Shown: positions 1 to 5,307 of the stretch, piece after piece
Layout: each line of letters begins with the position of its first letter
How positions within the stretch are numbered: the stretch's first letter is position 1
Assembly: GCA_964551975.1 (NCBI GenBank)
Contig: CAZKFI010000080.1
Coordinates: 1 to 9,433, forward strand
Length of the DNA stretch: 9,433 bases
From: REEB426 sp964551975
GTDB lineage: Bacteria > Actinomycetota > Actinomycetes > S36-B12
Direction: 5' to 3'
Made by a program: the position numbers and the translations under genes
Notes under the pieces: model-generated
The model's input: the letters and a program-made list of their open reading frames with translations, nothing else
What the model was told of the DNA's origin: nothing
Databases searched by the model: none

Positions 1-694
1 ATCCGCCACCGGCACCACTGGCCCCGCTGCCGAGTGACGCTGCAGCTGACGCTGCCGCGGCTATGGCGGCACGGCGCTCATCAGCAGCCATCGCGGCCAG
101 TCTGCGACGCTCGGCTGCCTGCAATGAGCCGAGTACCTTCTCCGCGTCGGCGAGGCGATCTCGGGCCTCCCGGCGAGCTGCAGCCATCTCATTGCGTACT
201 TCGCGCGCGGAACGCTGCTTTTGCTTCAAGGTTGCTTCGGTCTGGGCTAGGCGAAGTCGCGCCGTTTGCGTCTGACGCAGAGCGGCGGCCTGAGACTGCG
301 CGAGTTGATCGAGGGCTGCCGCCTGAGCAAGGAACTGGACGGGATCCTCAGCCAACAGGACCTGCAGGGAGGTGTCGACCCCACCACTGGTGTAGGTCGC
401 GCGGGCCAGATCGTCAACGGACCCCAGGACTGCATCAAGCGCTCGGCGCTCTCGGTTCACCTTCTTCTTGAGATTTCGCACGGAGCCGGAAATCTCGTTG
501 AGCTTGAGTTGGGCCTGGTTGTAGCGCTCGTTGGCGGCTTCGGCTTTGGCCTCGAGGTCCATGACCTGGATCCGCACTTGCTGCAGGTCCCGGGGTGCGG
601 CTGCCGCCGGCGGCACCATGACGATGGGCGCCAAGAGCCCGGCCGCGACGGCGGCGATCAGAGCGGGCCCACGCTTTCCTTGTGCCCAGCGCAT
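1..694 (-). CDS. N-terminal part of secreted coiled-coil protein, probable NlpC/P60 peptidoglycan endopeptidase (RipC-like); runs off the left edge
   Basis: The minus strand is open from ATG at 694-692 to the window edge, giving 231 residues with no stop. GGGAGGG lies about five bases before the ATG and fixes the start. Residues 1 to about 33 form a signal peptide: a basic start (MRWAQGKRG), a hydrophobic core and an AAA-type cleavage site. Residues about 36-215 are rich in Ala, Arg, Glu, Gln and Leu and read as two coiled-coil stretches. They are split by a Gly/Asp segment near residues 96-125 (TSGGVDTSLQVLLAEDP) that is typical of actinobacterial NlpC/P60 cell-wall hydrolases. A Gly/Ser-rich linker begins near residue 222. 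The catalytic Cys-His domain would lie outside the window, so enzymatic activity is inferred. In M. tuberculosis the RipC gene Rv2190c stands in the same place beside the exonuclease/GIY-YIG gene, and the RipC coiled coil is linked to FtsEX control. Confidence is high for the gene and moderate for RipC orthology. Confidence 0.85.
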   Translation of the reverse strand, partial: MRWAQGKRGPALIAAVAAGLLAPIVMVPPAAAAPRDLQQVRIQVMDLEAKAEAANERYNQAQLKLNEISGSVRNLKKKVNRERRALDAVLGSVDDLARATYTSGGVDTSLQVLLAEDPVQFLAQAAALDQLAQSQAAALRQTQTARLRLAQTEATLKQKQRSAREVRNEMAAARREARDRLADAEKVLGSLQAAERRRLAAMAADERRAAIAAAASAAASLGSGASGAGGG

Positions 695-815
695 TAACCC
701 TCCCTGCTCGTCGGCCCATCGTTCGGACGGGCGGCTTGCCCTTCAGGTTCCCGCTTTGCTCACGAGCGCCTGTTTGGCGTCGAAGCTCACAGCACGGTAA
801 CAGATCGATCACGAA

Positions 816-830
816 CGGGCACTTTGCCCG
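816..830 (-). terminator. Short hairpin after the four-Cys gene, possible weak terminator
   Basis: CGGGCA and TGCCCG pair perfectly around a 3-base loop, starting three bases after the TAG of the four-Cys gene. On the minus strand only two T residues follow, so termination would be weak at best. The remaining 120 bp up to the RipC-like gene hold no clear -35/-10 pair. Read-through into the hydrolase gene is therefore possible. Confidence 0.35.
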
Positions 831-833
831 CGC

Positions 834-1046
834 CTAGCTGGCCTCCGCCCTGCTCTGCGGAGCGGCCCCACCACGGATGAGCCGAAGGGGTGGGACAAGG
901 CCTGAAGCAGCGAGGACCTCGACCGCGGCCTCATGCTCCGGGGCTACCTCGGCGGTGCCGATCTGGGGTGAACCGAGCAGAACGGTCACCAGGCAGTCTG
1001 AACAGGCTGGTCCGGCCGCCTGGCAGGTGTGACAGTCGATGATCAT
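834..1046 (-). CDS. Small conserved actinobacterial protein with paired CxxC motifs, function unknown
   Basis: This 70-residue protein starts at ATG 1046-1044 and ends with TAG. Its N-terminus carries C5-x2-C8 and C15-x2-C18, a compact four-Cys arrangement suited to Zn or Fe-S binding. A short helical region follows with the segment SGLVPPLRL near residues 48-56. I recognise the pattern (MI-[VI]-DC..C....C..C[LV]VT.LL, then GLVP.LRL) as a small family found in many actinobacteria near the exonuclease/GIY-YIG gene; its function is unknown to me. No Shine-Dalgarno sequence precedes the ATG. Instead TAGGTT ends six bases before it, as in leaderless actinobacterial transcripts, and a DNA-damage-type promoter element lies just upstream (1053-1075). 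The gene starts 46 bp after the stop of the zinc-ribbon gene. It could share that transcript as well as use its own promoter. Confidence 0.85.
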   Translation of the reverse strand: MIIDCHTCQAAGPACSDCLVTVLLGSPQIGTAEVAPEHEAAVEVLAASGLVPPLRLIRGGAAPQSRAEAS

Positions 1047-1052
1047 GTGGCG

Positions 1053-1075
1053 AACCTAGGCGGCACCCCTGACAG
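1053..1075 (-). promoter_or_regulatory. PafBC/RecA-NDp-like promoter for the four-Cys gene
   Basis: On the minus strand the sequence reads CTGTCAGGG, eight bases, then TAGGTT, six bases, then the ATG at 1046. The known RecA-independent damage promoter of actinobacteria is tTGTCRGTG-N8-TANNNT. This site differs at the first base and at the T of GTG, and its N8 spacing and -10 pattern are exact. The -10 position predicts transcription starting at or one base from the ATG. Regulation by the WYL-domain activator PafBC is inferred. Confidence 0.55.
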
Positions 1076-1092
1076 TGCTACGGATAGCAGCC

Positions 1093-1368
1093 TCAGGGGC
1101 CACCATCCCCAGGTGCCTCCACCTCAGGGCCGCCAAAGGCAGGCCTGGGCACGACCTGGATCCGGTCCGTCGCCGAGCACCAACGACAGGCCACAGTCTC
1201 GATCTGGTCCTGCAGGACTTCCTCACCCTCGACCTGGACCTCGCCGGCCAGGTCTACGTGCCAGAACTGGCGGACCGTCATAGTGCGCTGCAGGTCGAAC
1301 CGAGTGAGGTTGCCGCAGTGGCCGCATCGAAAGCGGCTGCGGTCGTCGGGAAGCGCCAGGGAACTCAT
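1093..1368 (-). CDS. Conserved actinobacterial zinc-ribbon protein, function unknown
   Basis: This 91-residue protein starts at ATG 1368-1366 and ends with TGA. It has C15-x2-C18 (FRCGHCGNLTRFD) and C61-x2-C64 (ACRWC), together a four-Cys zinc ribbon. Between them is an acidic and aromatic core containing QFWHVDLAGE and an EEVL segment. A V-V-P-R-P motif near residues 72-76 and a disordered Gly/Pro tail follow. I recognise the family as a widespread actinobacterial protein of unknown role (RF.C..CGN.TRFD ... FWH ... EE.VL ... CRWC). An upstream ATG at 1446 is rejected because the extra 26 codons translate the tandem repeats. TAGGGT ends seven bases before ATG 1368 and no good ribosome site is present, which suggests a leaderless transcript. 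The gene is divergent from the nuclease gene and stands 46 bp upstream of the four-Cys gene. Confidence 0.85.
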   Translation of the reverse strand: MSSLALPDDRSRFRCGHCGNLTRFDLQRTMTVRQFWHVDLAGEVQVEGEEVLQDQIETVACRWCSATDRIQVVPRPAFGGPEVEAPGDGGP

Positions 1369-1375
1369 CGGCGTG

Positions 1376-1381
1376 ACCCTA
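1376..1381 (-). promoter_or_regulatory. -10 element of the zinc-ribbon gene
   Basis: TAGGGT on the minus strand fits TANNNT and ends seven bases before the ATG at 1368, so the transcript would begin at or next to the start codon. Its first T is the last base of a tandem-repeat unit, so the -35 region falls inside the repeat array. I see no consensus -35 hexamer. Confidence 0.45.
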
Positions 1382-1436
1382 GTGCAGTCCCAAAAGTGGA
1401 GTCCCAAAAGTGCAGTCCGCAGAGTGCAGTCCTCGC
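1381..1436. repeat. Four tandem 14-bp repeats in the divergent promoter region
   Basis: Four units begin at 1381, 1395, 1409 and 1423, each with the core AGTGCAGTCC (AGTGGAGTCC in the second). The cores are joined by four-base linkers: CAAA, CAAA, GCAG and TCGC. A fifth partial copy, AGTGG, starts at 1437. Read from the other strand the unit is GGACTGCACT, and the last unit touches the -10 of the zinc-ribbon gene. The array lies within 120 bp that drive two divergent genes, so a multimeric repressor or activator array is plausible. A non-functional microsatellite-like expansion cannot be excluded. Confidence 0.85.
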
Positions 1437-1458
1437 AGTGGCACACCAGCCTCTCCGG

Positions 1459-1481
1459 CTGTCAGGGGCCGTCCTTAGCGT
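1459..1481 (+). promoter_or_regulatory. PafBC/RecA-NDp-like promoter for the exonuclease/GIY-YIG gene
   Basis: The sequence reads CTGTCAGGG, eight bases, then TAGCGT, seven bases, then ATG at 1489. It fits tTGTCRGTG-N8-TANNNT with two mismatches in the upstream half and exact spacing. The upstream element is identical to that of the four-Cys gene at 1067-1075. The predicted start of transcription is at or next to the ATG, which explains why no ribosome site is seen. Damage induction is inferred from the motif and from the nuclease nature of the product. Confidence 0.6.
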
Positions 1482-1488
1482 GATCCCT

Positions 1489-3240
1489 ATGCAACTCACC
1501 ACGGACGACCTGGGAACACCGTTGGCCGAGGTGACCTTCGTCGTGGTGGATCTGGAGACCACGGGAGGGAGCCCACGGGAGGGTGGAATCACCGAGATCG
1601 GTGCCGTCAAGGTCAAAGCTGGAGAGTTACTTGGAGAATTCGCCACCCTCGTGAACCCCGGGCAAGCGCTGCCACCATTCATCGCGGCCCTCACCGGGAT
1701 CACTGATTCCATGCTGGCCGGTGCACCAAAGGTCGCTCCTGTCCTGGCGAGTTTTCTGGAGTTCGCCGCAGGTGCAACGCTGGTTGCGCATAACGCGCCG
1801 TACGACATCGGGTTCCTGAAAGGCGCCTGCTCGAAAGTTGACCTCACCTGGCCGAATCCACCGGTGCTGGACACTGCACGACTGGCTCGGACGGCTCTGC
1901 TCCGAGACGAGGTACCCAACTGTCGCCTGGAGACCCTGGCCCGCCACTTCGCCACCCGGGTGCAGCCCACTCACCGAGCTCTGGATGATGCCCGCGCAAC
2001 CGTGGAGGTCTTCCACTCCTTGCTGGAGCGACTGGGTGGACTTGGCGTGCAGTCCCTAGAGGATCTGTGGGCGTTCACCGGTCGGGTGCATCCAGCACAG
2101 CGCGCCAAACGCACCCTCGCTGATGGCCTGCCGCAGGCTCCGGGGGTATACGTGTTTCGGGACCAACAGGGCAGCCCGCTCTACATCGGGACCTCAACGA
2201 ACATCGCCCGACGGGTCCGCAGCTACTTCACTGCCTCGGAAACCAGACGGCGCATGACAGAGATGGTTCGCATCGCAGCGCGAGTCGACGCGATTACCTG
2301 CGCAACGCAGTTGGAGGCGCAGGTTCGCGAAACTCGACTTATCGCACAGGAACAGCCCAGGTATAACCGGCGGGGAACCCGACCTGGGAGCCAGACTTGG
2401 CTCCGCGTCACCTCAAAAGAGCAGGTCGAGGTGAGCCTCGTGCGCAGTGTCCGCACCCCGGCACCCGAGCAAGACGTGCACTACCTAGGCCCGTGGTCAT
2501 CCAAGGGAACCGCCGAACCAGTCCGACATGCCTTGACCTGGGTGCTGGGCCAGTCATCAGCAGTGGTGAGTGAATTCGCCCGCCTGCGCCCCAGCAGATT
2601 CAGTGACCTTGTGTGGGATCGCATCCAGCTGCTCTCAACGCAGGCGGAGTACGAGGCTGCTGCACAGTGGCGTGACAGTCTCACTGAAGCACTGTTGGGA
2701 CTGATGCGCACCGCGCGCCTACAAACGCTCGCCCAAACCGAGCAGATCGTTGCGGTGCGACCTCACTGGATCGAGGGCAAACCCAGCGGCCGTTGGGAAG
2801 CACACTGCATTCGCCACGGAGCACTTTCTGGAGCCGCCCTGCTCCCCCAACCTTTCGCCAGTGTGGGCTGGTCGTCGGCTGTCGCGGCACTTGTGGCCTG
2901 CAGCGCTCAAGTCCCCCAACCCGTGCCAGGAGGTCTGAGCGCCTGTCTTGGGGAGGCTGAAGCCGTGGCCCGCTGGCTGGAATTACCTGAGGTTCGACTC
3001 ATCGAGGTGTCGGCACCGCTGGCCTGGCCCGCCACGTTGGGCGACAGCCGAATGGGGCGTCTCAACGACGCCCGGCAGCACCTGCGCTCGGTCTCGTTAG
3101 CGAGCAGTACGACCCGGCCACTGGGGCCCGTACCCCTTGGGGATTCCCGGGTGGGCAGCCCACGGGGCGTTAGGCATACGCGGATTAGTTACGCGCCACC
3201 GCCGGGCGCAGGAGGTCGGCCACCTGACCTGGCAGGGTGA
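1489..3240 (+). CDS. DEDDh 3'-5' exonuclease fused to a GIY-YIG (UvrC-like) nuclease domain
   Basis: From ATG 1489 the protein has 583 residues, near the usual size of this actinobacterial family (Rv2191 type). Residues about 15-182 form a DnaQ/epsilon-like DEDDh exonuclease. The metal ligands are D21 and E23 (VVVDLETTG), D106 (AHNAPYDIGFL), and H162 with D167 (HRALDD). Residues about 214-295 form a GIY-YIG domain: GVY at 219-221, YIG at 232-234, an Arg-rich helix at 241-244, the likely catalytic E281, and RYN at 291-293. The remaining 290 residues resemble the UvrC-like tail of the family, with a possible UvrB-interacting-type helix around EYEAAAQWRDSL. I see no helix-hairpin-helix pair. A DNA repair or processing role is likely, but the substrate is unproven. 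The frame is open back to 1075, but that extension crosses the zinc-ribbon gene and the repeats. The promoter at 1459-1481 favours a leaderless start at 1489; GTG 1480 is an alternative. The last 56 bp overlap the convergent receiver-like gene. Confidence 0.9.
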   Translation: MQLTTDDLGTPLAEVTFVVVDLETTGGSPREGGITEIGAVKVKAGELLGEFATLVNPGQALPPFIAALTGITDSMLAGAPKVAPVLASFLEFAAGATLVAHNAPYDIGFLKGACSKVDLTWPNPPVLDTARLARTALLRDEVPNCRLETLARHFATRVQPTHRALDDARATVEVFHSLLERLGGLGVQSLEDLWAFTGRVHPAQRAKRTLADGLPQAPGVYVFRDQQGSPLYIGTSTNIARRVRSYFTASETRRRMTEMVRIAARVDAITCATQLEAQVRETRLIAQEQPRYNRRGTRPGSQTWLRVTSKEQVEVSLVRSVRTPAPEQDVHYLGPWSSKGTAEPVRHALTWVLGQSSAVVSEFARLRPSRFSDLVWDRIQLLSTQAEYEAAAQWRDSLTEALLGLMRTARLQTLAQTEQIVAVRPHWIEGKPSGRWEAHCIRHGALSGAALLPQPFASVGWSSAVAALVACSAQVPQPVPGGLSACLGEAEAVARWLELPEVRLIEVSAPLAWPATLGDSRMGRLNDARQHLRSVSLASSTTRPLGPVPLGDSRVGSPRGVRHTRISYAPPPGAGGRPPDLAG

Positions 3241-3703
3241 GAGCGTTGATGGGATGCAGCGCCACAGCCTCAGCGCGGGACCAGGTTGCTAGCCAAGCGT
3301 CCTGCGGCCTGGCGATGAGCACCAGCACCGGCGGGCAGTTGAAGATCTCGTCCTTAACCTGGCGTGTCAGCCCCATCCCCCCGGTTGGAACCGCCTCTCC
3401 GTCAAAGATAAGCAGATCGAAACCACCACGATCCACAAGGGCCAGGGTGGCTGCCGCTGTCGCGCACTCCACGTACTCAACTCGAGGCAGGTCAACAGCT
3501 GGCTGGGGACCTAAGGCTCGGATCAGGTCGGCGCGCACCAGTCGGTCATCGCTGTAGAGCAGGACCCGCAGGGTCTTGGCCGGCCTATCACCATGGCCAG
3601 TCTGGCCTTCCGCAACCCCTGCCTGCTGGGAGACCAGGTCGGTGGCGTGATGGGCGTGAGGGGCGGGATGGGCATGATGGGCGAGGTCCTGCGACGAAGC
3701 CAT
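3185..3703 (-). CDS. Atypical receiver-domain (response-regulator-like) protein with His-rich N-terminus
   Basis: The protein has 172 residues from ATG 3703-3701 to TAA 3187-3185. Residues about 45-168 read as a CheY-like receiver: strand one LRVLLYS followed by D52-D53, and strand three FDLLIFD with D101 at the phosphorylation position. Next comes a highly conserved stretch, VLVLIARPQDAWLATW (126-141), that I recognise from actinobacterial homologues. Where receivers normally have Lys-Pro, this protein has H150-P151. The usual Thr/Ser is replaced by A131. Phosphorylation may therefore be absent or altered. There is no DNA-binding output domain. The first 43 residues are a low-complexity leader with seven His, mostly in residues 9-19 (HHAHPAPHAHH); no later in-frame start exists before the receiver. 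TACAGT ends six bases before the ATG, which suggests leaderless expression. The gene diverges from ctaE by 100 bp and overlaps the nuclease gene tail to tail. Its role is unknown. Confidence 0.85.
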   Translation of the reverse strand: MASSQDLAHHAHPAPHAHHATDLVSQQAGVAEGQTGHGDRPAKTLRVLLYSDDRLVRADLIRALGPQPAVDLPRVEYVECATAAATLALVDRGGFDLLIFDGEAVPTGGMGLTRQVKDEIFNCPPVLVLIARPQDAWLATWSRAEAVALHPINALTLPGQVADLLRPAVARN

Positions 3704-3709
3704 AGCAGC

Positions 3710-3715
3710 ACTGTA
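3710..3715 (-). promoter_or_regulatory. -10 element of the receiver-like gene
   Basis: TACAGT on the minus strand fits TANNNT and ends six bases before the ATG at 3703. That spacing gives a leaderless mRNA. No -35 consensus is visible 17-18 bases upstream. Confidence 0.4.
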
Positions 3716-3740
3716 GTCCTGGCCGCGAAGGTTCGACCCA

Positions 3741-3752
3741 TGACGCAAGTCA
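3741..3752. promoter_or_regulatory. Small inverted repeat in the receiver/ctaE divergent region
   Basis: TGACGCAAGTCA is a perfect inverted repeat with 4-bp arms. It lies 26 bp upstream of the receiver -10 and 51 bp before the ctaE start. It is short enough to arise by chance, so an operator role is only a possibility. Confidence 0.25.
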
Positions 3753-3803
3753 CAGCAGGGGGGTTCCCGGGCGTGACGCGGCGGCATCTGAAAGACTCCA
3801 CAC

Positions 3804-4409
3804 GTGGCTTCTACAACCACCGTCCCCGCCGCCTACGCGCAGGCTCCGGCAAACCGGCCCAACATGGTCTCCATCGGAACCATCGTCTGGCTGTCCAGCG
3901 AGCTCATGTTCTTTGCGGCGCTCTTCGCTATGTACTTCACCCTGCGCGCGGTCAATCCGGAGCTCTGGAAGGAAGACACAGCGCTCCTCAACGTGCCGTT
4001 CGCATCGGTGAATACGACCGTCCTGGTGCTATCGAGTGTGACCTGTCAGCTGGGCGTCTTCGCAGCCGAACGTGGAGACGTGAAGGGACTACGCCGCTGG
4101 TTCATCATCACGTTCCTTATGGGCGCCTTCTTCATCGGTGGCCAGATCACCGAGTACGTCGAGTTGATCCATCAGGGCGTCACGCTTTCGTCGAACGCCT
4201 ACGGATCTGCCTTCTACCTCACGACCGGGTTCCACGGACTCCACGTGACCGGCGGCCTCATCGCCTTCCTCTTCGTCCTTGCCACCACGTACGTCTCCAA
4301 GCGATTCACGCACGACCAAGCGACGCGCGCGATCGTTACCTCGTACTACTGGCACTTCGTCGATGTGGTGTGGATCGCACTGTTTTTCATGATCTACATC
4401 CTCAAGTAG
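3804..4409 (+). CDS. ctaE: Cytochrome c oxidase (aa3) subunit III
   Basis: The protein has 201 residues from GTG 3804, a normal length for actinobacterial CtaE. It is an integral membrane subunit of haem-copper cytochrome c oxidase, without redox centres of its own, that stabilises subunit I and the proton-uptake path. Five membrane segments are visible near residues 22-48, 66-88, 97-123, 137-165 and 181-200. Family marks include SSELMFFAALF (31-41) with the conserved E33, FHGLHVTGG (143-151) and the C-terminal HFVDVVWIALFF (184-195). The usual subunit III helices I and II are missing, as is normal for this short bacterial type. A good ribosome site is not visible; GAAAG lies nine bases upstream. 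The next gene, qcrC, is 112 bp downstream on the same strand. Subunits I and II are not in the window. Confidence 0.96.
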   Translation: MASTTTVPAAYAQAPANRPNMVSIGTIVWLSSELMFFAALFAMYFTLRAVNPELWKEDTALLNVPFASVNTTVLVLSSVTCQLGVFAAERGDVKGLRRWFIITFLMGAFFIGGQITEYVELIHQGVTLSSNAYGSAFYLTTGFHGLHVTGGLIAFLFVLATTYVSKRFTHDQATRAIVTSYYWHFVDVVWIALFFMIYILK

Positions 4410-4426
4410 GTAGAGCGCACGGTGTT

Positions 4427-4488
4427 AACTGAACGGGTATCAACTGAATAGGTGCCTAGTAGGCACAACGCGTAAACCAATCACGCGT
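4427..4488. repeat. Phased direct repeats and a 15-bp palindrome in the ctaE-qcrC gap
   Basis: AACTGAACGGGT (4427-4438) recurs as AACTGAATAGGT (4442-4453), 15 bp apart. GTGCCTAGTAGGCAC (4452-4466) is a perfect palindrome with 7-bp arms around one base. ACGCGT occurs at 4468-4473 and again at 4483-4488, also 15 bp apart. Together they fill about 60 of the 112 bases before qcrC. They could be operators for a qcrCAB promoter or an mRNA processing or stability element. I find no convincing -10/-35 pair here. The palindrome could form only a 5-bp stem in RNA and has no T tract, so it is not a typical terminator. Confidence 0.7.
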
Positions 4489-4521
4489 AGACGAACAAAC
4501 GCCTCAACGAAAGGTGTGCGA

Positions 4522-5307
4522 GTGAAGTTCCTGGCGCGTCGTCGACGCAGTCCCCTCTTCGGCGCCCTCCTGTTGGCGCTCGCCTTGTTTGGTGTCGGGG
4601 CTGGGTACGCGGCGATCAGCAATACGCAACCAGCGGTAGCCGCAATCGGAACGCAAACCCAGGTTGAGGAGGGCAAGCGCCTCTACCTAGAGGGTTGCTC
4701 GACCTGCCATGCACTGGGTGGCCAAGGCTCGAACATCGGCCCCACCCTCATCGGTGTCGGCGCCGCCTCGGTGGATTTCCAGGTTGCCACCGGACGCATG
4801 CCGCTTGCCGCGCCAGGCGCACAGGCGGTGGCCAAGGAGCCGATCTACACGCCGGAGGAGACCGCGGCCCTTGCGGCCTATATCGCGACGCTGGCACCCG
4901 GGCCCGCTATCCCGACCGCTGAGCAGTTGGACTACGCCGATGCGGATATCGCGGAGGGTGGTGTGCTCTTCCGGATTAACTGCGCCCAGTGCCACCAGGC
5001 GGCCGGACAGGGGGGTGCCCTCACCTACGGCAAGTACGCACCGAGCCTGATGGAAGCGACACCCAAGGAGCTCTACGAGGCCATGGTCACCGGCCCGCAG
5101 AGCATGCCCGTCTTCAGTGACGGCACCCTGCCTGAGGAAGACAAGCAGGCGATCATCGCCTACGTCATGGACCTGCAGGAAGCACCCAGCCCTGGTGGCC
5201 TCTCCCTCGGCCGGCTTGGTCCAGTGGCCGAAGGTCTTTTCCTATGGACCGCCGTGTTCGCCGCCCTCATCGGGGTGGCCGTCTGGATTGGAATCAAAGC
5301 GCGATGA
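4522..5307 (+). CDS. qcrC: Dihaem cytochrome cc subunit of the cytochrome bcc complex
   Basis: From GTG 4522 the protein has 261 residues. GAAAGG (4509-4514) lies seven bases upstream and favours this start over GTG 4516, which is only one base from it. An N-terminal membrane anchor spans residues about 11-33 after a basic cluster (ARRRRS). Two cytochrome c domains follow, with haem-binding C59-x2-C62-H63 (CSTCH) and C154-x2-C157-H158 (CAQCH). M94 (GRMPL) and M195 (SMPVF) are the probable axial ligands. A second membrane helix lies at about 236-257 (LFLWTAVFAALIGVAVWIG). In Actinomycetota this subunit takes electrons from the Rieske protein and passes them directly to the CuA site of aa3 oxidase in the III2IV2 supercomplex, replacing soluble cytochrome c. 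Its stop codon overlaps the qcrA start (ATGA), which points to translational coupling. Confidence 0.96.
   Translation: MKFLARRRRSPLFGALLLALALFGVGAGYAAISNTQPAVAAIGTQTQVEEGKRLYLEGCSTCHALGGQGSNIGPTLIGVGAASVDFQVATGRMPLAAPGAQAVAKEPIYTPEETAALAAYIATLAPGPAIPTAEQLDYADADIAEGGVLFRINCAQCHQAAGQGGALTYGKYAPSLMEATPKELYEAMVTGPQSMPVFSDGTLPEEDKQAIIAYVMDLQEAPSPGGLSLGRLGPVAEGLFLWTAVFAALIGVAVWIGIKAR

Noticed and set aside
695..833. Cyclic-di-AMP (ydaO-type) riboswitch before the RipC-like gene
   Set aside because: Such riboswitches often precede actinobacterial cell-wall hydrolase genes, but at 139 bases the gap is short and the conserved GGGGUGAAUC-like and GCUAACC-like segments are not present.
1381..1441. CRISPR array
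   Set aside because: Units are 14 bp with four-base linkers and no spacers, and no cas genes are present.
1369..1446. Longer start of the zinc-ribbon gene at ATG 1446
   Set aside because: The added residues are the translated 14-bp repeats, whose Cys and Trp repetition is an artefact. The family begins near residue 10 of the shorter form.
1075..1488. N-terminal extension of the nuclease frame back to 1075 (721 residues)
   Set aside because: The extension translates antisense to the zinc-ribbon gene and through the tandem repeats. It shows no family similarity and is low in complexity. The damage-type promoter and exonuclease start fit ATG 1489.
3722..3740. tRNA T-arm-like GGTTCGACCC in the receiver/ctaE gap
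   Set aside because: No acceptor, D or anticodon arms can be built around it within the 100-bp gap.
3593..4432. 279-codon plus-strand frame across the receiver gene and ctaE
   Set aside because: It is a shadow of ctaE in another frame, rich in Arg, His and Pro, without any recognisable domain.
4452..4466. Intrinsic terminator after ctaE
   Set aside because: The palindrome has a one-base centre, so RNA could form only a 5-bp stem with a 5-base loop, and no T tract follows.
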